From Novosphingobium sp. (GTDB taxonomy: Bacteria > Pseudomonadota > Alphaproteobacteria > Sphingomonadales > Sphingomonadaceae), in NCBI GenBank assembly GCA_030697365.1, contig JAUYQH010000019.1:1-32166 (forward strand): DNA of 32,166 bases. The letters run 5' to 3'. The translations under genes and the position numbers were made by a program. Below the pieces are notes generated by a model. That model was given only the letters and a program-made list of their open reading frames with translations, was not told the origin of the DNA and did not search any database. The first letter of the stretch is position 1. Every line of letters begins with the position of its first letter. This document shows positions 18,046-25,541 of this stretch, piece after piece.

Positions 18046-19211
18046 TGATGAAAACGGCCGAAATGCTCCGCCCGACAGACGCAACCCAGCTGGGCGAGAT
18101 GGTCAGAGATGCCGGCACCCGAACCCTTGTGCTTGAGTGCCGTGGCGGCGGATCCAAGCGCGACATCGGCGCGCCGGATCGAGACACGACACTGGTCGAT
18201 ATGTCTGCGTTCACCGGCATCGTAGACTACGAGCCGAGTGAGCTGGTGTTGACGGTCCGCCCCGCTACGCCGCTGGCAGAGGTTGAATTACTTCTCGCAG
18301 AGCATCGCCAGATGCTGGCGTTCGAGCCGTTCGACCATGGCCCGCTGTTCGGCCGTGATGTGGGCACAGCGACGATCGCCGGGGTGGTGGCGGCCGGCGT
18401 CGCCGGGTCGCGGCGCGTCTCCGCGGGCGGCGCGCGCGACCATCTTCTGGGGTTTGCTGCCGTCTCGGGCCGGGGAGAGGCATTCAAGGCAGGGGGCAAA
18501 GTCGTCAAGAATGTGACCGGCTACGATGTCGCCAAAGTGATTGCCGGCTCCTAGGGGCAACTGGCGCTCATGACCGAGCTATCACTAAAGGTTGTGCCGC
18601 GTCCGCGCGTCACGACCACCCTCGTCTTGAGCGGACTCGCCGGCCCTGCCGCGATCGAGGCGATGAGCAAGGCGCTAGGTTCGCGTTGCTCGCCTGCGGC
18701 GGCCGCCCACCTGCCGACCACGTTCGGGAGTATCGCAGTGACCGCGATCAGGCTCGAAGGATTCGCTGAATCGGTGGACCTACGAGCAATGCAACTGCGC
18801 GAGGTGCTGAGCGACTATACCGAGGCTGTTCCATTGGAGCAGGCAGAAGGCGAGGACATGTGGAACGCCATACGCGAGGTCCGCCCGCTTGCCGATGCCG
18901 AAACTCTGTGGCGGGTGCACATCGCGCCCTCGCGCGCTGCGCCGCTCGTCGCTGCACTCTATGAGCTTGGTGCCGAATGGCTTCTCGACTGGGCTGGCGC
19001 GTTGATTTGGATCGGCGCACCGGCGGGCGTCGATGTCCGCGCTGTAGTCGGAAGAATGGGCGGGCATGCCATGCTGTTGCGCGCTCCCCTCGCTCTGCGC
19101 CAAATCACGCCGGTCCGGCACCCTCAGGCGGCCGGCGTCGCGGCGCTGAGCACCCGGGTTCAGCAGGGGTTCGACCCGGCCGGCATTCTCGACCCCAAGC
19201 GCTTTATTTGA
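18045..19211 (+). pseudogene. glcE: Glycolate oxidase subunit GlcE, interrupted by an in-frame amber codon
   Basis: The reading frame from ATG 18045 encodes the GlcE FAD-binding fold (RGGGSKRDIGAP, GGVVAAGVAGSRR-like glycine-rich turn, GKVVKNVTGYDVAKVIAGS). It stops at TAG 18552-18554, codon 170. The same frame continues directly with GQLALMTELSLKVVPRP and runs to 19211 with normal GlcE sequence to the end (FDPAGILDPKRF). The family usually has an uninterrupted residue at this spot, so one base change explains the break. As written, the protein would be truncated within the FAD domain, and reinitiation at ATG 18570 would give only the C-terminal half. glcD, glcF and glcG around it are intact, so the damage is recent, a sequence error, or the codon is suppressed. 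Confidence 0.85.
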
Positions 19212-19217
19212 ATTCCC

Positions 19218-20546
19218 ATGCAGACCAGCTTCACACCCACGCAGCTTCGCGACCCTGACTTCGCTTCCTCCGAGGCGGTCATTCGCAAGTGTGTCCACTG
19301 CGGTTTCTGCACCGCGACGTGCCCGACTTACCTGTTGCTCGGCGACGAACTCGCTAGCCCGCGCGGGCGCATCTACCTGATGAAGGAGATGCTCGAAAAC
19401 GAGCAGGAGCCGACCGCGGAGGTGGTCAAGCACATCGACCGCTGCCTCTCGTGCCTCTCGTGCATGACCACCTGTCCTTCGGGGGTGAACTACATGCATC
19501 TGGTCGACCACGCCCGAGCATACATCCAAGACCATTACGAACGACCGCTGCATGACCGGTTGCTGCGTGACCTGATCGCCCGCACGCTGCCTTATCCTAA
19601 GCGGTTCCGTGCGGCGCTGCGACTGGCTCGTCTTGGCCGGTTCATGGAAGGTGTGTTCGGTCGCAGTGGGAAGACCCATGCGCTTGCCGCGATGCTGCGC
19701 CTCGCGCCGCGCAGAGTGCCGAAGCCGGCGCCGGCGAGGAACGCTCCCGCGGTGGCGGCACGGCGCGGACGGGTCGTGCTGCTTCAGGGCTGCGCCGAGA
19801 GCGTGCTGCGGCCGCAGATCCGCGAGGCGACTGTGCGGTTGCTAACTCGAACTGGCTTCGACGTCGATTTTGCGAAGCGCGAGGCCTGCTGTGGTGCACT
19901 GAAGTGGCACATGGGCCTTCGTGACGATGGGCTCGCCCAGGCTCGGCACAACGTCGACGTGTGGCGGCGCGAACTCACGCAAGGTCTCGATGGAATCGTG
20001 ATTACGGCTTCGGGTTGCGGGACGACGATCAAAGACTACGGTTTCATGCTTCGCGACGATCCCGCCTATGCGGAAGATGCTGCCAGGATATCGACCATGG
20101 CGGTGGACGTCACCGAACTGTTGTTCAGGAGCGGACTGCCGGCCGCGCGCACCGCACCCGCGCTCGATGTCGCATACCAGGCCCCTTGTTCGATGCAGCA
20201 CGGGCAAAGCGTTCAGCGAGAGCCAATCGAACTTCTCGCTGCCGCAGGATTTCGCGTGCGCCAGCCTCAAGAGGCACACATCTGCTGCGGGTCGGCGGGA
20301 ACCTACAATATCTTTCAGCCAGAACTTGCCGGCCAACTCGGCGACCGCAAGGCCGTCAATCTCGATCGGCTGAAAGCCGACGTGATCGCCACCGGCAACA
20401 TCGGTTGCGCCACACAGATCGAAGGGCGGGCCGCGGCGCCGGTCGTCCACACGGTCGAACTGCTCGACTGGGCTACCGGCGGCCCGTGCCCCGTCGCGCT
20501 CGCCGCCGTCCTCACCATTACCAAGGAAGATCCATGCCCAAGCTGA
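19218..20546 (+). CDS. glcF: Glycolate oxidase iron-sulfur subunit GlcF
   Basis: This is a 442-residue electron-transfer subunit of the membrane-associated glycolate oxidase. Two 4Fe-4S motifs are complete: Cys25, 28, 31 and 35 (CVHCGFCTATCP) and Cys76, 79, 82 and 86 (CLSCLSCMTTCP). Two CCG-domain motifs follow, one near ACCGALKWHMG and one at CCGSAGTYNIFQ. It starts six bases after the glcE stop, and its 3' end overlaps glcG by 13 bp. It appears intact despite the amber codon in glcE. Confidence 0.94.
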   Translation: MQTSFTPTQLRDPDFASSEAVIRKCVHCGFCTATCPTYLLLGDELASPRGRIYLMKEMLENEQEPTAEVVKHIDRCLSCLSCMTTCPSGVNYMHLVDHARAYIQDHYERPLHDRLLRDLIARTLPYPKRFRAALRLARLGRFMEGVFGRSGKTHALAAMLRLAPRRVPKPAPARNAPAVAARRGRVVLLQGCAESVLRPQIREATVRLLTRTGFDVDFAKREACCGALKWHMGLRDDGLAQARHNVDVWRRELTQGLDGIVITASGCGTTIKDYGFMLRDDPAYAEDAARISTMAVDVTELLFRSGLPAARTAPALDVAYQAPCSMQHGQSVQREPIELLAAAGFRVRQPQEAHICCGSAGTYNIFQPELAGQLGDRKAVNLDRLKADVIATGNIGCATQIEGRAAAPVVHTVELLDWATGGPCPVALAAVLTITKEDPCPS

Positions 20547-20959
20547 ACCTCGATCAGGCCCAAGTTGTCGTTGCCGCAGCGCTTGCCAAAGGCAGCGAGC
20601 TCGGCCTCAAGCCGTTGTGCGTCGCCGTTCTCGACCCGGGCGGGCACCTCGTTGCCTTGGCACGTCAAGACGGCGCATCGACGCTTCGGCCGCAGATCGC
20701 GGTGGGAAAGGCAGCGAGTGCGCTTGGGCTCGGCATTTCGTCCCGCAAAATCGCTGACATGGCGGCCGAGCGACCCACCTTCGTCGCCAACCTTGCCGCC
20801 CTTGCGCCGCAAGGGCTGGTGCCGGCCGCCGGCGGAGTCATCGCAAGCGACGGTAGCGAGATCGTCGGCGCTATCGGGGTCACAGGCGACACCTCAGATA
20901 ACGATGAGGTCTGCGCGCTCGCCGGCCTCGCAGCGGTGGCGCTCAGCCAGCTTGCCTGA
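20534..20959 (+). CDS. glcG: GlcG/HbpS-like accessory protein
   Basis: This is a 141-residue DUF336 (GlcG/HbpS) protein. Hallmarks are LCVAVLDPGGHLVALARQDGAS, RPQIAVGKAASAL and the C-terminal GAIGVTGDTSDNDEVCALAG. GlcG-type genes accompany glycolate oxidase operons; the biochemical role is poorly defined, with heme or small-ligand binding proposed for relatives. AAGGAAG inside the 3' end of glcF precedes the ATG, and the 13-bp overlap indicates translational coupling. Confidence 0.9.
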   Translation: MPKLNLDQAQVVVAAALAKGSELGLKPLCVAVLDPGGHLVALARQDGASTLRPQIAVGKAASALGLGISSRKIADMAAERPTFVANLAALAPQGLVPAAGGVIASDGSEIVGAIGVTGDTSDNDEVCALAGLAAVALSQLA

Positions 20960-21051
20960 GGAAAGCGATCCCTCGTCGCAAGGTGGTCCCCGGTGCTTGT
21001 CTTTCGGTGGCCCAGAAATGCGAAAGCGTATGGAAAGAAGCGGGAGCAAAC

Positions 21052-21565
21052 ATGCATCAGTTCAGAGCCGAAATGACGCGGCGTTTTGCGCTGATCGCCC
21101 TCAGCGCAGGTAGCGCTGTGTCGGTAGGTGCCCCGGTGATTGGCGCGCCAGCGTCAGCCGGACAGGCGTCTCTCAAACGAGCCGTAGAGGCCTTGCGGGT
21201 GGCGATGGTCACGGGAGACGAGAAGGCGTTGAAGATGATGTTGCACGACGAACTGGTGTACATGCATTCGAGCGGAAATATTCAGACCAAAACCAAACTT
21301 CTGGGCGATCTCGCCGGAAAAGCAATTTTTTGCTTCGCTAACATACAGGGAGGAAGCCATCGACCTGGTGGCAGGTACCGGCATTGTGACGCAGACGGTA
21401 GATCAAGTGAAGAACCTTCCAAATGGGGGAAGTCGCGCCAGTCAGATCAAGGTTCTACAGACGTGGGTCCATTCGGAAGCGAAGTGGCAACTGCTTACGC
21501 GCTGCAGCTGCATTATCTACAGCCCGCAAACGGCCCGATCGTGCCCCGTCCCACCTTCGCCGTAA
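21052..21565 (+). pseudogene. Exported NTF2-like (SnoaL/DUF4440-type) protein, frameshifted
   Basis: Translation from ATG 21052 gives a Tat-like signal (TRRFALIALSAG) and the first part of an NTF2-like domain (AVEALRVAMVTGDEKALKMMLHDELVYMHSSGNIQTK...LLGDLAGK). The frame then loses similarity at about 21320. The next frame continues the domain: QFFASLTYREEAIDLVAGTGIVTQTVDQV, then TWVHSEAKWQLLTR. One extra A in the GGAAAAG run near 21319-21325 would explain the switch. GGGAG lies 6 nt before the start. The 3' end after about 21510 is also poor. It is a pseudogene or a sequencing artefact; the function of relatives is generally unknown. Confidence 0.65.
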
Positions 21566-21584
21566 TCCTAATATGAGCGAACTG

Positions 21585-22080
21585 GCTCATTGCAGAGTTG
21601 GACTGCCATAGTCGTCAACATAATATCTCACGCTGAGGCTGTACGGGAAACCAGAGTTTTCTTCTTTTGACTTCGCCGCCACCCGCGTTGTGCCGGGCGG
21701 CAACTTTTGGGGACACGAGCTCCTTTGATATTGCCAACCGAGGTGTTCAGGTTGTGGGAGGACACTCGAACTCTCGCAGAACCAGCTTGAAGAGCCGCTT
21801 ATGTCCGCGGCGCGCTGGAGAGTGAAAGGGCGGTGGTTCCCTGAAGGTCCGCGTAGTCGGCGGTTGCCGATCGAGCGGTTTGCTCCCTTGGAAGTCCGCT
21901 TACCCGACCTCTCCGCCTTAAACCGGACCGGCAGAATACGGCCCCTAACGCACCGCTCTAGAGCGGCAGCAGAGGCAAGGCAGGCCGCAGAGGTGGTCCT
22001 TTGAGACCAGCAATTGCCGTGGGCTCGGCAAAAAGCCGAGACGCCCCACCCGTCTCTGCGATCCATCCTATATTTGGCGG
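21585..22080. other. About 500-bp stretch without a supportable gene
   Basis: I see no credible coding sequence on either strand here. Visible structures are a perfect 14-bp palindrome CCGCTCTAGAGCGG at 21953-21966 and a hairpin CTCGGC-AAAAA-GCCGAG at 22024-22040. The hairpin lacks a T-tract. The composition is less GC-rich than the flanks and the stretch may be decayed sequence. Confidence 0.4.
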
Positions 22081-22086
22081 TATAAT
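22081..22086 (+). promoter_or_regulatory. Possible -10 box upstream of the hypothetical gene
   Basis: A perfect TATAAT occurs 31 bp upstream of the start at 22117. I find no good -35 hexamer at 16-18 bp spacing, so this is a weak call. Confidence 0.3.
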
Positions 22087-22116
22087 AGAGGAATTTTTTC
22101 TCTGTTAGGAGCGAAC

Positions 22117-22515
22117 ATGACGACCCAATCTCATTCCGGCGGTCACACTCCGCCTGAACAACCTCGCCGCACTCAAGCTGTGCGCTTTCGAGAAATCCGC
22201 GATGCGATCATGGCGCAGTCCAACCGCATGAAACCGACGCGGGATTGCAGGCCGGCGGGCCGGGAACTGCGATGCGGCCCCTTTCGGATCACATTTTACC
22301 CGCCTGGCGCGTGGGGCCCGGGCCGCGGCTACAACCTTAACATTTGGCGGGGGGCCAAGGTCGACGGCGGGCACCTGGTGTCGAGCCAGAAAGTGGCGAA
22401 CGTCGACTGGGACCAACGGGACAACGTCGATATCCTCACATTCCGCAGCGGCGTTTGGGAGCGCGAGCTTCTCAGCCTTCTGCGCGACGAAGGCAACGTC
22501 CTGCCGTTCGGCTGA
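22117..22515 (+). CDS. Conserved-looking hypothetical protein
   Basis: This is a 132-residue protein I do not recognise. AGGAG five bases before the ATG, and a TATAAT further upstream, support expression. The N-terminal 60 residues are basic and polar. The C-terminal half is a compact domain rich in Trp and Gly (FRITFYPPGAWGPGRGYNLNIW, VDWDQRDNVDILTF) ending in a helical segment. There is no signal peptide, membrane segment or nucleotide motif. It stands alone between decayed sequence and a ParB-domain gene, so context gives no function. Confidence 0.6.
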   Translation: MTTQSHSGGHTPPEQPRRTQAVRFREIRDAIMAQSNRMKPTRDCRPAGRELRCGPFRITFYPPGAWGPGRGYNLNIWRGAKVDGGHLVSSQKVANVDWDQRDNVDILTFRSGVWERELLSLLRDEGNVLPFG

Positions 22516-22689
22516 GTGAAGCATCGGCAGGTTTGCCGGCGCTCTTCCAACGCAAGCGCGAAATTTAACTTTCGGAACGCCAAAAGTAAAATACGGCGAG
22601 CATACACGGTTGACGTGATCTAGTCTATACCTCGACGCATCACCGAGAGAACAGATAACTAAAGAATACAGATCGCTGTAAATACCGAA

Positions 22690-22719
22690 CCAGTGGGGAT
22701 TTAAACTCACATCCACTGG
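22690..22719. repeat. Inverted repeat upstream of the ParB-domain gene
   Basis: CCAGTGG and CCACTGG form a 7-bp inverted repeat with a 16-nt spacer in an AT-richer intergenic stretch (22516-22780). It lies 62 bp upstream of the ParB-type start. It could be an autoregulatory site; nothing further supports this. Confidence 0.3.
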
Positions 22720-22780
22720 AACACCGAGCCAGCTAGACTTGGTTCAACCCCTGTGAGCGCCACCTTTCAGGAGAGCCATC

Positions 22781-23302
22781 GTGCCTCAAGCATCAAACAC
22801 GCCTGCTGTAGGGCGCCCGTCGCGGGCAGCTGTAAACCTCGAACTCCAAGTGCAGTATCGTTGGACATCATCATTGCGCCCCGATCCTGGAAATGCACGC
22901 AAGCATTCTCAGCGCCAGCTCGTCCGGCTCAAAGCCGTTGTTGCCGAGTTCGGCTTCACCAACCCGATCCTGATTGACGAGAATTGCAAGGTGATTGCCG
23001 GACACGCGCGGCTGCAGGTCGCACAAATGCTCGGTATGAAGACGGTGCCGTGTCTTCAGCTCGATCATCTATCCGCCGGCCAGAAAACCGCCCTCGCCCT
23101 GGCTGACAACAAGATCGGCGACATGTCGGACTTCGATCCGCAAGCGTTGGCCACGCAGCTGGCGCAGCTATGCGCAATCGACTTCAACATCGAACTGACG
23201 GGGTTCGAGACTGCCGAAGCGGATACGTTGACCGCGGCCTGGCTACGCCGCGAAGACCTGCCGCTCAACTGGGAGCAGCAATGGGAGGCTCTGGCCGGCT
23301 AG
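22781..23302 (+). CDS. Stand-alone ParB/Srx-type N-terminal domain protein
   Basis: This is a 173-residue protein carrying a ParB-like nuclease/CTPase-type domain at about residues 30-120. It shows PDPGNARKHSQRQLVRLKAVVAEFGFTNPILID, then GHARLQVAQMLGMKTVPCLQL and ALADNKIGDMSDFD. This version of the domain often forms the N-terminus of larger proteins fused to a DNA methyltransferase in prophages and islands. Here it ends shortly after the domain (GFETAEADTL...), with no helix-turn-helix or methylase part visible downstream. GTG is the start, with AGGAGAG about 5 nt upstream. It may be a truncated relic or a genuine single-domain protein. Confidence 0.72.
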   Translation: MPQASNTPAVGRPSRAAVNLELQVQYRWTSSLRPDPGNARKHSQRQLVRLKAVVAEFGFTNPILIDENCKVIAGHARLQVAQMLGMKTVPCLQLDHLSAGQKTALALADNKIGDMSDFDPQALATQLAQLCAIDFNIELTGFETAEADTLTAAWLRREDLPLNWEQQWEALAG

Positions 23303-23441
23303 GCATCAAGCGGTCTTGCGAACGAGCGCGGCGCTTCGGCGTCGCTGCTTGTTCATACACCGAACTGAGGTCGGCGAGCTTGCGGTCTTGCACTGGCAAT
23401 GCAACTTCGCCGCCGCTTGATTCGGGATGGAAGCTCCTCGC

Positions 23442-23798
23442 ATGACCCGCAAATCTACCAACTCAACTTCGACTGGGCTTTCGGCTCCTCGCAACCCGAC
23501 ACTCGAGCAGGAGCTCTGCCGAGCAATCGAGCACCGCGTGCTCGTCGATCTTCGGTACGACGATGACTTGCAAGCTCGCACGTTTGCGCCGTACGTCGTC
23601 TACCGAACTTCTAACGGCAAGGTCTGTGTGTTCGGAATGCAAATCCCCGATCGCGCCGGCCCATCCGACCGCACCGACCCACACAACTTCGAGGTCGGCC
23701 GAATCCGGGATGTCTCGCTGTTAGCAACCAGGTTTGAGCGAGATCCGCATTTTGACCTCAGCAACGCGCGTTACCGCAATCGGGTTTGTCCCGTCTGA
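23442..23798 (+). CDS. Small WYL-domain-like protein
   Basis: This is a 118-residue protein. After a polar N-terminal 20 residues it resembles a single WYL-type Sm-like barrel: AIEHRVLVDLRYDDDLQARTFAPYVVYRTSNGKVCVFGMQI, then HNFEVGRIRDVSLLATRF. WYL domains sense ligands or nucleic acid, usually in regulators with an attached helix-turn-helix, which is missing here. ATG 23442 is preferred because GGAAG lies 8 nt upstream; ATG 23427 is in frame. Its position beside the att-like tRNA fragment suggests accessory DNA. Confidence 0.58.
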   Translation: MTRKSTNSTSTGLSAPRNPTLEQELCRAIEHRVLVDLRYDDDLQARTFAPYVVYRTSNGKVCVFGMQIPDRAGPSDRTDPHNFEVGRIRDVSLLATRFERDPHFDLSNARYRNRVCPV

Positions 23799-24006
23799 AC
23801 TCCTTCGATCGCGCGAGCCGACACTCGGATGAGACGCGCAAATTGCGATTCCGGTCTGCGCACATGGCCTGCAGAGAATCGCGCCCATTGGGGGCGTAGA
23901 TTGGACTCTGATTTGCTCTCCGCGGACCGGCCGAGAGCCCTCAACGGCGCGGAACTGCGCGCCTTCCAGGAGAAGACAAATCCTTCTATATCAAGTACTT
24001 ATGTCG

Positions 24007-24033
24007 TGGCGGAGCGGGAGGGATTCGAACCCT
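24007..24033 (-). tRNA. tRNA 3'-end fragment (probably tRNA-Ser), candidate att site
   Basis: Read on the minus strand, the last 27 nt of a tRNA are present: T-arm GGGTTCGAATCCC, acceptor 3' strand CCGCTCC, discriminator G and encoded CCA. No anticodon, D-arm or 5' acceptor strand is found on the upstream side (24035 onward, or across the IS at 25184 onward), so it is only a fragment. Such fragments are left where an integrative element recombined into a tRNA 3' end. The acceptor sequence suits a class II serine tRNA, from memory of typical 3' ends. A tyrosine-recombinase remnant lies directly on the other side of the inserted IS. Confidence 0.7.
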
Positions 24034-24034
24034 A

Positions 24035-25181
24035 GTGGAGAGAACCTGACGGTTGAGTCCGATTAGGGATTCCCCCGGATGGGTTGGCATGCGAGTCCGG
24101 GGCTATGCGTTCCGGTATCTCCATTGAAGTTTCGCCTTCGGATCACCGCCGCCTGGATGCGTTGGTCCGCGACCGCAACACTCCCCAGAAGCACGTCTGG
24201 CGAACCGAGATCGTGCTGCTCAGCGCCGCCCGTATCGGCACGGTCGAGATCATGCGGAGGACGGGCAAGTCGAAGACCTGCGTCTGGCGATGGCAGGAGC
24301 GCTTCGCCGCCGAAGGTGTCGACGGCCTGTTGCGCGACAAGACCCGGCCCTCGCGCATTCCTTCGCTCGAAGCGGACGTGGCCGAGCGCGTCGTCGCGCT
24401 GACCCTGACCGATCCGCCCGTCGAGGCGACCCACTGGACTGCGGCGATGATGGCGCGCCAGGTCGGGATCAGCCCCAGTTCGGTCCAGCGCATCTGGCGC
24501 GCCCACGGCCTGCGGCCGCACCGCGTGCGGCAGTTCAAGCTCTCGAACGATCCGATGTTCGTCGAGAAGCTGCGTGACGTTGTCGGCCTCTACGTCGATC
24601 CACCCGCCCACGCGATCGTCCTGTCGTTCGACGAGAAGAGCCAGATCCAGGCGCTCGACCGCACCCAGCCGGGGCTCCCGCTGAAGAAGGGGCGGCTCGG
24701 CACCATGACCCAGGACTACAAGCGCAACGGCACGACCACGCTGTTCGCCGCCCTGAACGTGCTCGACGGCACGGTGATCGGCCGCAACATGCAGCGCCAT
24801 CGCCATCAGGAGTTCATCCGCTTCCTCAATACGATCGAACGCCAGGTTCCCGCGGGCAAGAGCGTCCACGTGATCCTCGACAACTACGCCGCTCACAAGC
24901 ACCCGAAGGTCCGCCAGTGGCTCGATCGGCACGAGCGCTTCACCTTCCACTTCACGCCGACCTCATGCTCGTGGCTCAACGCCGTCGAAGGCTTCTTCGC
25001 CAAACTCACCAAGCGGCGCCTCAAGCGCGGCGCGTTCCACTCGCTGGTCGACCTCCAAGCCGCCATCAACCGCTTCGTCGCCGAGCAAAATGCCAACCCC
25101 AAGCCCTTCACATGGACCGCCAATCCAGACCGGATCATCGCCGCCGTCAAACGCGGGCACCAAGTGTTAGATTCGATCCAC
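24035..25181 (+). mobile_element. IS630-family insertion sequence with intact ends
   Basis: This is a 1147-bp element. Terminal inverted repeats begin GTGGA at both ends; the outer 26 bp match at 17 positions (24035-24060 against the complement of 25156-25181). A TA dinucleotide flanks each side (24033-24034 and 25182-25183), the target duplication expected for IS630/Tc1-mariner elements. One complete transposase gene fills it. The insertion point is at the inner edge of the tRNA-derived att fragment. Confidence 0.85.
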
Positions 25182-25184
25182 TAG
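24105..25184 (+). CDS. IS630-family DDE transposase
   Basis: This is a 359-residue transposase. The N-terminal helix-turn-helix region (VWRTEIVLLSAARIGTVEIMRRTGKSKTCVWRW) binds the ends. The DDE catalytic core is complete: Asp176 in LSFDEKSQIQAL, Asp259 in HVILDNYAAHK and Glu295 in WLNAVEGFF. Downstream are typical NRFVAEQN and KPFTWT motifs. The ATG at 24105 is preferred over an in-frame TTG at 24084. The stop codon TAG is built from the right-hand target TA plus the next flanking base, so the last codons lie in the terminal repeat. It appears intact and possibly active. Confidence 0.92.
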   Translation: MRSGISIEVSPSDHRRLDALVRDRNTPQKHVWRTEIVLLSAARIGTVEIMRRTGKSKTCVWRWQERFAAEGVDGLLRDKTRPSRIPSLEADVAERVVALTLTDPPVEATHWTAAMMARQVGISPSSVQRIWRAHGLRPHRVRQFKLSNDPMFVEKLRDVVGLYVDPPAHAIVLSFDEKSQIQALDRTQPGLPLKKGRLGTMTQDYKRNGTTTLFAALNVLDGTVIGRNMQRHRHQEFIRFLNTIERQVPAGKSVHVILDNYAAHKHPKVRQWLDRHERFTFHFTPTSCSWLNAVEGFFAKLTKRRLKRGAFHSLVDLQAAINRFVAEQNANPKPFTWTANPDRIIAAVKRGHQVLDSIH

Positions 25185-25419
25185 CTACGATTTTGCGCGG
25201 CTGGAAGGTCAATTCCCGCTGCCTCATGAGAACCCCTCCCCCGCGTTTCGTCGAACAGCTCATCCGAGCGGATGTAGCCGAGCAGCACCTCAAGCTTCTT
25301 CTGCCGGGACACCTCGAGCATTTTGGGCAGGCTGGTCCCGTGCGCGCCGCCTCGGCCAAAAACCGGGCGCCCAGCGAATGCCGTGCGTCAACATCGCGCA
25401 AACAGGCGATCATCAACAT
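25181..25419 (-). pseudogene. 3' remnant of a tyrosine recombinase (integrase) gene
   Basis: On the minus strand the sequence encodes DVDARHSLGARFLAEAARTG and then, after a one-base frame change near 25335, SLPKMLEVSRQKKLEVLLGYIRSDELFDE. This matches the C-terminal catalytic part of phage or island integrases: an HSL motif, a helix with KML/M-EVSR, and the active-site tyrosine in GYIR. The usual HxxR arginine is displaced (HSLGAR where HSLRAG is typical). The 5' two thirds of the gene are missing. The frame ends at TAG 25183-25181, formed by the IS target TA. Without the IS the frame would have ended in the att core itself. Confidence 0.72.
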
Positions 25420-25541
25420 GAGAGAGAGCCTAGAACTTGGCTGTCCAGCCCCGCGGAGTCACTCCCCACCGCGGCATTTCACCGCGTTCGTCGCCGATCT
25501 CAAAGACTATCCCGAACTTGCCACGCCTCTCACAACTCTGC

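Noticed and set aside
21587..22066. 159-codon minus-strand frame in the gene-poor stretch
   Set aside because: Composition is Ser/Arg-rich with no domain or ribosome-binding site; the frame appears fortuitous.
23829..24035. Possible 68-aa protein ending AEREGFEP
   Set aside because: The ending is the well-known translation of a reversed tRNA T-arm; the frame has no ribosome-binding site and no similarity.
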